Origin: Spinacia oleracea
Lineage: Eukaryota; Streptophyta; Magnoliopsida; Caryophyllales; Amaranthaceae
Assembly: GCF_020520425.1 (NCBI RefSeq)
Contig: NC_079488.1
Location: forward strand, 87,835,285-87,899,284
Length of the DNA stretch: 64,000 nt
Direction: 5' to 3'
This document shows positions 21,803 to 32,116 of this stretch, piece by piece. How positions within the stretch are numbered: the first letter of the stretch is position 1; each line of letters begins with the position of its first letter. The translations under genes and the position numbers were made by a program. Below the pieces are notes generated by a model. That model worked only from the letters and a program-made list of their open reading frames with translations. It was not told the DNA's origin and made no database searches.

Positions 21803-22042
21803 CGTAGCACATAGTATAGAATGATAACTATTACATAAACGCCATAGATGCTTCACGAGAAACGATTTATTCAAGCATGATGAACCTCGAATGCCCATAT
21901 CACCTAGGCCTTTAGGAAGTTGACGTTTTCTATTAACCCATTGAATTCCCTTATTTGAATTACCTGCCCAAAAGAAACAAGTTCTAATTGAATCAAGCTT
22001 GGTCAATATGGAGAGAGGAACTTGATGGGCATCATACTTCAC
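21803..22042 (-). pseudogene. LINE reverse transcriptase, C-terminal fragment
   Basis: Minus-strand frame with CFFWAGNSNKGIQWVNRKR, PKGLGDMGIRG and NKSFLVKHLWRL, typical of the segment that follows the RT core in plant LINE ORF2. It is interrupted at 21802 by the solo LTR. Confidence 0.85.
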
Positions 22043-22050
22043 CGAACATT

Positions 22051-22789
22051 GGTGTGATTAACACTTCATTGATCTCTTCTTGCTATTGAAAGTCTTACAT
22101 AATTGGCTTTTTTTGGTGTAAAATTGTAATGTCTTGAAGACATAGGTATGATCGATTTTGTTTAATTTTGTAAACATGTGATATATAGTTGGTGGTATTT
22201 TGTATAAATCAAAGTTCTTGAAAGTTTATGTTGATTGATGATACTTTTGGTCACTGTATAAATGTGGTGTGAGTACAGGTTCCCACATATACGTGGCTCA
22301 ATCGTTGTTTAATATACAAAATAAATTATTATTTTTTAAAAAATACACATTATTTGCGGAGTTTTAATTTGATTCATTTTACATTAATTTGAGGCGTTTT
22401 AGAGTTTGGTTTGAGGCGTTTTTGTGTATTCATATGAGGCGTATGTCACAATGATGCAACAAAACATTTATTAGCAGTGTTTTAAAACGTCACAAATGAA
22501 TACCTATTCATTTGTGGCCCCTCTGTTAGCAGCTACGCCAAAAACGCAACAAATGAATGTAAAAGTGACGCATAAAATAAATAATTTTCTACTTGTGTCA
22601 AAACATGGGAACCCATGGTAATAAGAACAGAGTTGTTAAGGATCAACTTTTGAGGCTGCGTCTTTATTAGGTCAAAACTCAAAATATTATTTGTTACCTC
22701 AAACGCTACCCCGAACAGTCCTGTGTACGATATGTCTCTAGTTAGTCCAAAACGTTTTTTTAAAACCGGGCCTTCTAGTGCAACGTGCG
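22051..22789. other. Intergenic AT-rich repeat-like sequence
   Basis: No gene seen. The words GAGGCGTTTT and ACGCCAAAAACGCAACAAAT recur, and a TTTTCTACTTGTG near 22590 looks like a CACTA-type right tip, but I cannot find a partner end. Confidence 0.4.
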
Positions 22790-23446
22790 TAGGGATGTTA
22801 GTGGGGCGGGTTTCGCAGGAGACCCGCCCCGCATCCGCCCCAAGTAGGCGGGGATGGAGGTAGGTTTGGCGGGTGATGGGGCGGGGATGGGTAAAAAAAT
22901 CGTACCCGCCATGGGTGATGGGGCGGGTGTGGATTTTGTGTCGAACCCGCCCCATCCCCGCCCGCCCCGCCCCATCCCCACTCGCCCCGCTTCATACCCG
23001 CCGTGGGTGATGGGTTGAGTTTGGATTTATTTGCATGTTTAAGTGATAATATGAATTTAGGTGAGATTTTTTTTGTTATGACAGATTTCTTTTCAATTAT
23101 ATATGTTACTTTAGTCATACAGTATTTTTTTCGAAGGTTAACTTTCATTACTCCGTATATATGGAAAATGTTTGATAAATAAGAAAATTTTGGCGGGTAT
23201 TGGCGCGGGTATGAGGCGGGGATAAGACGGGGATGGATACCCAATTGGGTGGTGGGGCGGGGATGGATTTTAGTTTATACCCGTTGGGGCGGGGATGGAT
23301 GTTAGTTTATACCCGTTGGGGCGGGGATGGGGATGAATTTTGTACCCGCCATGGGTGATGGGGCGGGGATGGGGATGAAAATTTTAGGTGGGTATGGGGA
23401 TGGAGGGACCTACATCCGCATCCGCCCCGCCCCATTGACATCCCTA
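22790..23446. mobile_element. hAT-type non-autonomous element with GC-rich minisatellite
   Basis: 657 bp. Left end TAGGGATGTTAGTGGGGCGG, right end its inverse (CCCCATTGACATCCCTA), with perfect 8-bp duplications AACGTGCG at 22782-22789 and 23447-23454. An 8-bp duplication and TAGGG tips fit hAT. The interior is mostly variants of GGGCGGGGATGG and ACCCGCCATGGGTGATGG in both orientations. No coding content. Confidence 0.92.
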
Positions 23447-23469
23447 AACGTGCGGATGGTGTAGGGGCC

Positions 23470-23489
23470 TGCACGTAGATCTACGTGCA
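23470..23489. repeat. 20-bp perfect palindrome
   Basis: TGCACGTAGATCTACGTGCA reads the same on both strands and lies near the left tip of the AGAACA-rich element. Confidence 0.95.
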
Positions 23490-24412
23490 CCTGCACCAAA
23501 ACGCAAAAAACAAAAAAAATACAAAAAGAACATAAGAAACTAAACAGAAAGAACATAATAGAGTAAACGAAAAGAACATTAACCAGAAGCTGAAAAGAAC
23601 ACTAATGTTAAAAAACTAAAGAAAATGTACAAAATTGAAAATACCATATTCTCTCTCCTGATAATAAAAAGAACAACTATTTTACAAAAAGAACATCATG
23701 TGCAAAATGCAACAGAAAAAGAAAAAAAAACATATTCTCGATAATATTATAAAAATTAAAAAAACAGTAAAAAGTTAAAAAGAACACAAAATAATTAAAA
23801 AAAGAACAACAACTTTTTTAGAAAACACAAAGAACAAAATCAAAAGAAAAATAAAATAACAAAAACTCAAAAAAATTTAAGAAAAAGACAAAAAAAAAAG
23901 AGCAAGAGAACAAAACACATGAAAAAGAACAACATTTTCATTTTCCTTATCGAACAAAAGAACAGAATGAAAGAGACGAAAAGAACAACAAATCTATGTT
24001 CTTTTATTAGTTGTATTTGTTCTTTTCAAACCACTTAGTGTTCTAATTAAAAAGACAAAAACGACGATATTTTGATGTACTTAAAACTAGATCTATATTT
24101 TTATTTAAATGTATTTTTGTTCTTATCCAACGCATCAGATCTATGTTCTTTTATTAAGTGTTATTATATTTGTTCTATTCAAACGATTTTATGTTCTAAT
24201 TAAAAAAAGACGAAACGACGATTTTTTGATGCACTTAAAACTAAATCTATATTTTTTTTTAAAGTATTTTTGTTCTTTTACCACGAATCAGACTATGTTC
24301 TTTTTTAAGTGTCATTAGAGAAAAAATCCTTATAAGTGGCTAATCAAAAGTTGCCCTTATACAATAAGAGCAACCTTTGAGAAAAAAAAAGTTAATTTTT
24401 TTATTTTAAAAA

Positions 24413-25182
24413 GGCAAATTTGTCAAAAAGTACCTTGTTTTTGCCTCAATTTGTGAGCTAGTACCTTATATTTTTTATTTTGTCAAATAGTACCTTGAAT
24501 TAAAAAATTATTTAAAAAATAGGACCTTACTCCAACATTCCGGGCAAAATTAACCTTTTCCGGCCAATTTTTCAATTTTCCCTCCAAACTATTGTGCGTG
24601 TGCAACAAACAAGCCACAAACTCACGCGCCTTTGCTTTCCTCTTATAAGAACAGCAACAACAACACCTAGACAACACTTTAAGATATACAACATTTTATT
24701 TTGGAGGGAAGCAGCAGGTTTATTGGGGGGAAACCAACTGAATTGAGCCAACAAACGAAATGGATGTCAGTTTTTGGACCACATTAAAGGACGAAGATGA
24801 CAGCAGCAATTGGAATCAATGACAGCAACCAGAAAGATAAAAGTGATAAATGGTGTGGTTGAGTTTTTAATGTTGACTGAAAATGGTGGTTGAGGATTCA
24901 GTGTTGGAGCAGAGAATGGAGTAAATGAGAAGATGAAATGGCGTTGGATGTTTAAATGTGGTTTGATGTTAAAAGCGTGTGTGCACGCGTTAATTTCCCT
25001 CCCAAAATGAGCCAACAAACGGAATGGATGGCCGGAAAAGGTTAATTTTGCTCGGAATGTTGGAGTAAAGTCCCATTTTTAAAACAATTTTTTAATTCAA
25101 GGTACTATTTGACAAAATTAAAAATATAAGGTACTAGCTCACAAACTGAGTAAAAAGCAAGGTACTTTTTGACAATTTTGCC
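24413..25182. mobile_element. Mutator-type MITE with long inverted repeats
   Basis: 770 bp. It starts GGCAAATTTGTCAAAAAGTA and ends with the inverse (TTGACAATTTTGCC). The inverted repeats are about 165 bp with few differences. Perfect 9-bp duplications TTTTAAAAA lie at 24404-24412 and 25183-25191. Long inverted repeats with 9-bp duplications are the Mutator pattern. Inside, GAGCCAACAAACG followed by AATGGATG occurs as a direct repeat near 24748 and 25011. No coding capacity. Confidence 0.92.
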
Positions 25183-25191
25183 TTTTAAAAA

Positions 25192-25946
25192 ACGAAAATT
25201 TGGAACTAAGTTTAACAAGAGCAGCCTTTAACATTAAACACAAACTCACGTAATCTTAACAAAAACTTCACCATTTTCTCTCTCCTAATTTTGATTTTTC
25301 TCACTCCATCTGTAGTTCTCTGCAACTCCGTCGTTTCCATTGTTCTCGAGAGCTTGAATTTCGGCGGTGAGTTGAAGTTTAGTACCCTAATTGGGCTAAA
25401 AATGCTCCAAAAACTGAATTTAAGGGGGAATAACTTCACTGTTAGATTAGTTCCACCCCATTGTCATCTCCCTGCTCTTTCTCGTACCGGCGAGCTCTCA
25501 TCTCCCTCCTCATTCTCCACCGGCGAGCACGCCCACTTTCTTTACAACCTTGAATCAAACGATTTTTTATTCTTGAGTTTTTTCCCTAAATTTTAGGGTT
25601 CTTGAAGATTGTTCTTCGATTTCTTGCACCTGGTAATGGTAGAAAATCGATCTTTGGCTCATATTCTTGGAGTCAATGGAGGTTTTGGCCAAGCAACTGG
25701 ACATTGTTCTTGAGATTTCCATAATTAAATTTCTACCGAATTCTGGTATAGTTCTCTTGTTCTTAATCCTTGTTTGGTGTGGATTGTTCTTCGGATGTTG
25801 CAATCTGGTATTTGTAGAAATTTGCATATGTAGAAATTCTGATATTGTTGCCATTTTTGTTGGTATTTGTTGGAGTTTGTTTTTGAATGGTTTAGTTCCA
25901 GTTTTTGGATCCAGTTGCTAGTGCTCATTTAAGTAAAAGGGATTAC
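25192..25946. other. CACTA interior, leader-like sequence of unknown origin
   Basis: Pyrimidine-rich stretches followed by short open frames look like the 5' part of a plant transcription unit (for example a CGGCG then GTGAGT at about 25370). No protein family is recognised. It is not supported as a gene. Confidence 0.4.
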
Positions 25947-27044
25947 CTCTTTAGATCCAGTTTTTGGCGCAACAAAGAGGTTGGACTGGCTCTTAACGCT
26001 AGGGTTCATGCTTCCTCCTATAGCGTAAATTTCCCATCCTAGGTATAAGTTGTTAGCTACATGAGCATAACCATGACGAACTCTGCAGAAGCATAAAATG
26101 ACATTATATTAAAAATTGCATCCCAAGATATTAATAGAAGAAAAGAAAAGAAAATGCAAGACCTCGGCATGCGTTGGTTGCAGTTGGGACCAAAACGGTA
26201 GTAGACAACAATGACCTTCATGTTCTTGTCGTCATTGTAATCATCATCGTGGCCCAGGAGCATGACCTTGTCATGGTCGCGGAACCAGTTGTTGGAGATG
26301 GTAATGTTGGTGGAGCCAAGGGTTACATCAATTAGACCATCCTCACTCCTGTAAAGGGTGTTGTGGTCTATCCACACCTTTGTTGAGCCTAACAACCTAA
26401 TGGCATCCCCGTCCATTTGACTAATTGGCATCAACTTTGCGCCAGGTCTCATAACTGGGCCTGCTGGTTGGGTTCGACAATGGTGAATTAGCAACCCGTG
26501 GATTATCACATTAGTAACCTAACAATGCCATGGACATTTAAAATATGCGTCAAATTTGAATCATTAGATAGATTCCAAATGGAAAAAGAGTAGTATAAGT
26601 AGAAATAGAATACCTGGTAGAGCAAGAGGCATCCATTGGTAATATGAACAACAACACCTCGGCCATCAATAGTTGTATAGTTTCCAACAAGAAGAGTCCT
26701 TTCAAGTTTAATGTACATGTCTTTCTGGAAAGAGATCCATACTTTCCCAGGTATCATGGTCACTCCATATCTAAGAGTTCCCAGCTTAGGACTTGTGGGG
26801 TTATCAGTAGGATCAGTGACCACATATTTCTTTACGTCTTCCCAAATGTTGTTGATCTTCTTACCTGCAAAGCCTGCTGAGCATTTTGCAATCTCTTCCC
26901 TGTTGTTCAACCAATTAGGGTTCCTTCGCCAACAACCGTCTATGGAATTAATGCTGCCCGTCCTGGTCTCTTACCCAAACAAGACTCTGGTCCCATGGCT
27001 AGTAAAATTGACAAAATGGCTATATAAACCATTTTACTAGCCAT
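25947..27044 (-). pseudogene. Pectate lyase gene copy, truncated and frameshifted
   Basis: Three exon-like blocks on the minus strand: 27044-26614, 26518-26163 and 26082-25947, with GT-AG borders. The start MASKMVYIAILSILLA is a good signal peptide. Then CWRRRNPNW, YVVTDPTDNP, GTLRYGV, TIDGRG, VIIHGL, MDGDAIRLLGSTKVWIDHNT, DGLIDV, NNWFRDHDKVMLLGH and WEIYAIGGS follow the polysaccharide lyase family 1 order. The family cuts pectin in cell walls and needs calcium. Signal peptide and mature part are in different frames (change near 26960-26990), and the last exon or exons after KEV are absent, so this is not an intact gene. It lies inside the CACTA-type element and is probably a captured copy. 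Confidence 0.88.
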
Positions 27045-27060
27045 GTTTTGTTTGGGTAAG
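26970..27060. repeat. Inverted repeat at the pectate lyase start
   Basis: Left arm 26970-27007 and right arm 27032-27060 share CTTACCCAAACAA and ATGGCTAGTAAAA in inverted order; the left arm has about nine extra bases in the middle. The spacer is 24 bp. It covers the signal-peptide start of the pectate lyase copy. Confidence 0.85.
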
Positions 27061-27966
27061 ATCCAGTATCAGAGGCTGTTTTGTTTATTATGTTGGGCGT
27101 TAAAGAATTATTATGAGATATCAGGTATTTATTAGATCAGGTAACCGGTGCTTAATAAAGTTTGTTAGTTTATTAGTTCTAAATAAGCTATTTTAAGTAA
27201 ATAAACAGTTGAATACTAAACTATATTATAGGATAAACTGATTGCTATACTACGTAATCATTTTATTTTTGTGGTTGTATTGACAACTACCCAAAACTTA
27301 CTAGCTACATTCTAGCACCTGTCTCGTCTAGGTATTATTATGTTAGGACCTAAAAGAAATTTATCAGTTAAATTTAGGTCGGATCTGACCGTGTTTAAAG
27401 AATTAGAGAAGACTTATCCATGTTTGCTTTCCGTGTATGAACCTTTTTACCTCAATTTATTAATTTTTATAATCAGACATTTATAAGTAGACTTCATGAA
27501 CTAAAGTTATATTATGTCTTGAGCATTTTATGGTTCATCTAGCTTAGGATTCTCTTTGAATAATCTGGAAAGTTGCTTAGTTGGGCTTGAACTATAAGTT
27601 TGTTTAACATGTTCATTGTTTCTTTTAGAATCAGATTATGTAGTAGATTATGGCTGATATGTGTAGCCGGCTAAAATGGCTGATATGTGTAGATTATGAC
27701 TGGTACTATTATTCTGACTAGGTTAGAGAATTTGTTTGACTGCCTGTGTTATTTAATTTTTTGTTAGGGTTTTGTTTTGTTTTTTTGACAGTTGATACAA
27801 ACAGAGTAAAAATATTACAACCCATTCCTTATAGCCCCACAGGCCAGATCATGAGCTCTAGCTATCCTATTTGTATCACACTTGACATCACAACATTATT
27901 CATACAACTTGTTGTCTTAAATATGTCACTACATATAGAAGCTACTTCAAAGGAGCAATTAGGATA
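27061..27966. other. CACTA interior, no gene seen
   Basis: AT-rich sequence with many stops on both strands. GGCTGATATGTGTAG is repeated near 27650 and 27678. Confidence 0.45.
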
Positions 27967-28401
27967 TTAGCGTAGTTCTGTAACTAGATTAACACTATCA
28001 GTACACATAGTCACATCCATAAAGCCTCTTCGTTTAGCTTCTATAATTCCTTGCAGCATTGCTAGAGCTTCAGTAGCTAGAACATTACAGCTAAAAACTC
28101 GCGCAGCTCCTTCTTCAACTACTCTCCCATCAGCAACTATATTCCAGCCTATTGCCGCTTCAATACTTGCTTTCTTCTTAATCTTCTTCCATGCGCCATC
28201 TACTGTGACTATTACTGGGCAATTACTTGCCCTACCCTTGATGCACATGATGTTTTGCCCATTTGCTCTTGTTTTAGCCATATTATTGTTCTCTCCAATG
28301 TTTGCTAATCTTTTCCTGTCCTCCTTAGCTTTAAAAGCCACACATTTCAGCTCAACTATATTTTTCATAATATTGTCTAGATGTAGTGGAATGTGTTCCA
28401 A
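27967..28401 (-). pseudogene. RNase H-like (RVT_3) fragment
   Basis: A 144-codon frame on the minus strand. The second half reads VTVDGAWKKIKKKASIEAAI, GWNIVADGRVVEEGA and ATEALAMLQGIIEAKRRG with CTDSVNLV, the pattern of the RVT_3 RNase H-like domain (Asp of TVDGAW, Glu of ATEAL, Asp of CTDS). The domain is cut off after the third catalytic region. This domain comes mostly from plant LINE ORF2 or stand-alone host genes. It lies inside the CACTA-type element; probably a captured or inserted fragment. Confidence 0.75.
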
Positions 28402-29223
28402 GTCTGGGTATATCTGGTGATTTCTGACTTTTGTGAATCCTCATAAAAAAGAGGAGCTATTGATAGTATTGTTGGGTTAGATTTTGCAAGAACTATATCT
28501 TGATGATTATGATACTTTAGATGCAATGATTGTTCTCCCTAAACATTAGTTTTCTTGTGATTGCACAGTAGTTTAGCAACAATGCCAGTCACAGCTTTGT
28601 CTCCTCCAGAAGGGAACACGACATTGTTGTGAGTATAATAAATCGGTGTAAGAATACCCTTGTTATCATCCATTTCCAGTTTTTTTACACCAGTTTATAT
28701 TAACATATATGTAGGTTTTTATCAGAGATAGTATGCAACTTTTGTATTGTTATTCTGACTAAAATAGTTATATGTCATATTTGTATGAACAATCATTGAC
28801 TAGTTTACTTTCTTGATGTTAGAACGATAGACCGGAGGAACAATCATTGACTGGTTTAATTTCTTGATGTCAGAATTTTCTTTCTCTTTCCTTCTATCAT
28901 ATTTTCTCTTCTCCCCTAAAATACTAAGCCTGCCTCTTCCAAAAGCCCTATAATTCAACTTCTGGTATCTGAATTCTAATGGTATTCTACCTTTATCAGA
29001 AGGAATTCTCTTACGTGTGCCACCTTAGTTACACAATAACATTACTCCATACATTATATTCCATATTAATAGAATCATTATAACAAATCAACTGAAAATA
29101 TTTTCATACTTAACAAAGCTAAAAATGAGTAAGTTGATAAATTTCTTCCTAGGGTTTAGTATTTCCATAATTTAACCATTTACTATACGCGCTAGGAATA
29201 TCAGTGTTCAATTTCTTTTGTAG
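28402..29223. other. CACTA interior, no gene seen
   Basis: AT-rich, with a partial duplication (CAATCATTGACTGGTTTA-like words near 28790 and 28840). No recognisable coding sequence. Confidence 0.4.
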
Positions 29224-29350
29224 ATTTTTGGGGGAGGTATAGCTGCAAAGGGATTCAAGGCTTCAGGTAGTTATGGTGGATTGAGGGCCCAAGGACAGAA
29301 ACCAGACCTTGCTCAGGTCACTTGTAATGTAAATGCTATATCAACATGTT
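29224..29350 (+). pseudogene. ArgJ (glutamate N-acetyltransferase) exon fragment
   Basis: After an intron-like acceptor (TTTTGTAG) the frame reads [20 protein letters not shown], then [18 protein letters not shown]. Plant ArgJ, the bifunctional ornithine acetyltransferase / N-acetylglutamate synthase of arginine synthesis in plastids, has GGVTAAKGFKAAGMYGGLRA followed by KPDLALVTCDV at its start. Only this exon-sized piece is present; the following FTTNVVAAAPV region is not found. It lies on the + strand in the CACTA-type element and is probably a captured exon. Confidence 0.72.
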
Positions 29351-29599
29351 TCTTTTCTTTCTTATGAGTCTGACATACCTATTTTTATTTTCTGATTAGT
29401 TTTGATTATATTTCAAAACACATGCTTCTTCTTATCCAGAATGTCTCGTCTCTCTTATGATTAATGTTGGGTTTTTTTTTGTTTCTTGTTTCTATGGTCT
29501 ATTTTGACTTGGGATTTTTTTTGGGTGTGTCTTGTGTATTCTGATCTAGTTTTTTTTTTTTGGTGCCCTATGCTTTTCTGTTTCAGTTTCAGCTAGTTA

Positions 29600-31572
29600 A
29601 CACTTGCAATCATTTGAGATATCAAATAATGAAAAGCTTTATGAATCGAATCTGATTTCGAAGAATGTGGTAAAGTCTGATTCTTTAAAGGGATCTAAGA
29701 CCAAATATCTTTGTCTTTTGTTTGTGTATCAGTCAGCAAAATCTGTTTCAAAGACTGCAAATGTTAATGGTCATGTCTCTGAATCCTCTATGTATGTTGT
29801 AGCTACCTTATACCTTTGCTTGTTAAAATATGTCAACTGAAATATTTTTTATTGTTGTTCTTGCACTTACACAACCTAGGTTCTAATTAGCTTCTAAATA
29901 ACTTCAGAGTTGTTGATGTATGTCCAAAGCCTGAAAAAGAAGTGTTTCCTGAGGTTGAGGACATGGCTGATTCCAAGGATTCAAATCAGTATTGTTCTTA
30001 CCATGAAGAAAGCGATGATTCCACTGTTATTACAAGTGGTGTACTGTTTAACGTCTTCAGTTCAATATGAAAATTGAAGAGAAGATCCATGCCAAAGAGG
30101 AAGAAAAAAATAACTTGTAGCCCATGTCTAAGGTATTGATACTCAGCTTTCTGGACACATAGTTCATCTATATGGTTATAGGTTTCTTGGTTTTGTTTCT
30201 ATATAAGTCAGTCCTGCTAATGGCTCACTGTTCTATCTTTTTTCGGTGCCAAACAGGAAGACTGTCAATGTTTTGGCGTTCTAGCAGGTGTAGCAAGTCA
30301 AGCACTTGACAGGACTGGATTTTACTTCAGTGGAAAAGCACCTACTGTGAAAAAGGGAGCTACTCAGTTACACAGAACTAGCACTCAAAGGTACAGATTC
30401 TATCTGTTCAACATCTGTTAAGGAACTTTTGCCAAAAAAAAAAAACATCTGTTAAGGAATTTGGCTAATGTGAGAACTTGGTTGTTTTTCTGTTACCTAT
30501 GTGCATTATCGTTAATGGCGTCCTATATTTAAATTAGGTAGTTAATTTTCTACAGATATTATTAAGGTGTGGAATTACATTATTCGATTACAAATCATAG
30601 CTAGTTTTAGTTAAAGGTTTTGGTATGGAATCTTGTGTTTTGTATTAAGACATAAATTTTTAAACGATTGTTGTTTCTTCACCATTAAGGTGGCTATAAT
30701 GAGTTGTGCCAACTCTTTTATCAACGGTGAATATTGTTGTTAAGGCCATTAGCCTGAAACAAATAATTTCTTTCATGGTTTGATAATATTTGTTAGGTTT
30801 CGAAAATGCCATTTTTGGCCATAAATGACCTATATCGACCCAAATGACCCATAGGGGTGCATAACGAACTCGAAATGAGTTTCATAAATATATAACTAAT
30901 CATATGAATCATGAAAAAAGTTTAGAATGTGGATATAGGTTCGTTTGTTGGTAGTTGGGATCGAAAATTTCATTTTTGGCCATAAATGACCTATATCGAC
31001 CCAAATGACCCATAGGCGTGCATAAAGAACTTAAAATGAGTCTTATAAACATATAACTAATCATATGAATCATGAAAAAGATTTAGAAAGTGGAAATCGG
31101 TTCGTTTGTTGGTAGTTGGGATCGAAAATGTCATATTTGACCATAAATGACCAATATCGACCCAAATGACCCTTAGGCATGCATAATGAACTTGAAATGA
31201 GTCTTATAAACATATAAATAATCATATTAATCATGAAAAAGGGTTATAATATGGAAAGAGGTTCGTTTGTTGGTAGTTGGGATCGAAAATTTCATTTTTG
31301 GCCATAAATGACCTATATCGACCCAAATGACCCATAGGCGTGCAATACGAACTTGAAATGAATCTTAGTACACTCAGAAAGTTGTTTTCGCGACCTATAT
31401 AATTTCTGTTTTTGCATATAAAACTTAATTTAATTTATTGGTTTGCATGTACGTTGTTCTTTTAAAGGTTTTCAAAACTCCAAGGGAGGGGCCCTTCACC
31501 AAAGAGGAGTTGGTTGAAGTTCAAGACAAGTGGGCTACTTACTTCAACGATTGTGAATTACCCTCAGTGTAA
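29600..31572 (+). pseudogene. Unidentified exon-like series at the CACTA right side
   Basis: Open pieces on the + strand bordered by splice-like sites: about 29604-29790, 29910-30070, 30258-30390 (after TTTTCGGTGCCAAACAG; reads CFGVLAGVASQALDRTGFYF, then SGKAPTVKKGATQLHRTSTQ) and 31466-31572 (reads FKTPREGPFTKEELVEVQDK, then a stop after ELPSV). I recognise none of them. They could be exons of one captured gene, or of a gene formed inside the element together with the ArgJ exon. A stop in the third piece and a 161-bp repeat in the last intron argue against a simple host gene. Confidence 0.4.
30800..31372 (+). repeat. 161-bp tandem repeat, about 3.5 copies
   Basis: CCATAAATGACC recurs at 30819, 30980, 31141 and 31302, an exact 161-bp period. 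Each unit carries CGACCCAAATGACC, CATATGAATCATGAAAAA and GTTCGTTTGTTGGTAGTTGG. Units differ by scattered changes. Confidence 0.93.
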
Positions 31573-31809
31573 TAATTAGAGCAGGCTTGTAGTTATCCGT
31601 GACTCTTACATTATTTTGTTATTTATCGATTTAATTAATTACATTTGAATTAATTTGGAAATATTATTGGAAATTTGAAATTTATATCATTATTGAGGAA
31701 TGTCAAGATGATGTTTGGTGAAACAGTATTCTATAAATTATAATGCAGAATTTTATATTGCAAAATATTAGGGATTATATTGCAGATTTTTTTTATTTTT
31801 TAAAAAAAA

Positions 31810-32095
31810 AAAACTCAAAAGTTGTCCTTGTTTGCAACAAGAGCAAATTATGTGAAACTTATAAGTTGCCCTTGTTTCAAACAAGAGCAACTTATGTGAA
31901 GCTTATAAGTTGCCCTTGTATGCAACAAGGGCAACTTATAAGTTTCACATAAGTTGCCCTTGTAGCAAACAAGGGCAACTTATAAGATTATAAGTTGCCC
32001 TTGTTAAGGGCAACCTTTGATAATTTCACAAAAGTGACCCCCCCATATGTTGCCCTTACAATTGGCAACTTATAAGCCTATTTTAAGGGCAACTT
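31810..32095. repeat. CACTA right subterminal inverted-repeat cluster
   Basis: At least six copies of AAGTTGCCCTTGT or its inverse ACAAGGGCAACTT alternate in orientation, so the strand could fold into several hairpins. Related words lie at 24343-24380 near the left end. CACTA elements typically have such repeats as transposase binding sites. Confidence 0.8.
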
Positions 32096-32116
32096 ATGGT
32101 GTTTTTTCCTCTAGTG

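Larger units (their letters stand above)
18869..22050 (-). mobile_element. Degraded L1-type LINE, 3' part
   Basis: In minus-strand order I see the end of a reverse-transcriptase region (22042-21803), a zinc-binding RT-associated domain (20219-19953), an RNase H-like domain (about 19480-18935), and a tail that reads as A-rich repeats (TTTTTATTTTTA on + at 18869-18899). This is the order of plant L1 ORF2. Many stops interrupt it. A Stowaway (19582-19840) and a solo LTR (20643-21797) have inserted into it. The 5' part of the LINE is missing. Confidence 0.8.
24313..32116. mobile_element. CACTA-type element carrying gene fragments
   Basis: 7,804 bp. The right end, reversed, starts CACTAGAGGAAAAAACACC; the left end starts CATTAGAGAAAAAATCC. 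Flanks are TGT at 24310-24312 and 32117-32119, the 3-bp duplication typical of CACTA. Near both ends are words of AAGTTGCCCTT and its inverse, as in CACTA subterminal repeats. The flanks join into a sequence that closely matches another part of the host repeat at 24154-24195, which supports the limits. No transposase was found. The interior holds fragments resembling pectate lyase, RNase H, ArgJ and an unknown protein, so it looks like a gene-capturing non-autonomous element. Confidence 0.8.

Noticed and set aside
22254-22598. Possible small CACTA element
   Set aside because: A TTTTCTACTTGTG right tip is present but no matching left tip or 3-bp duplication was found.
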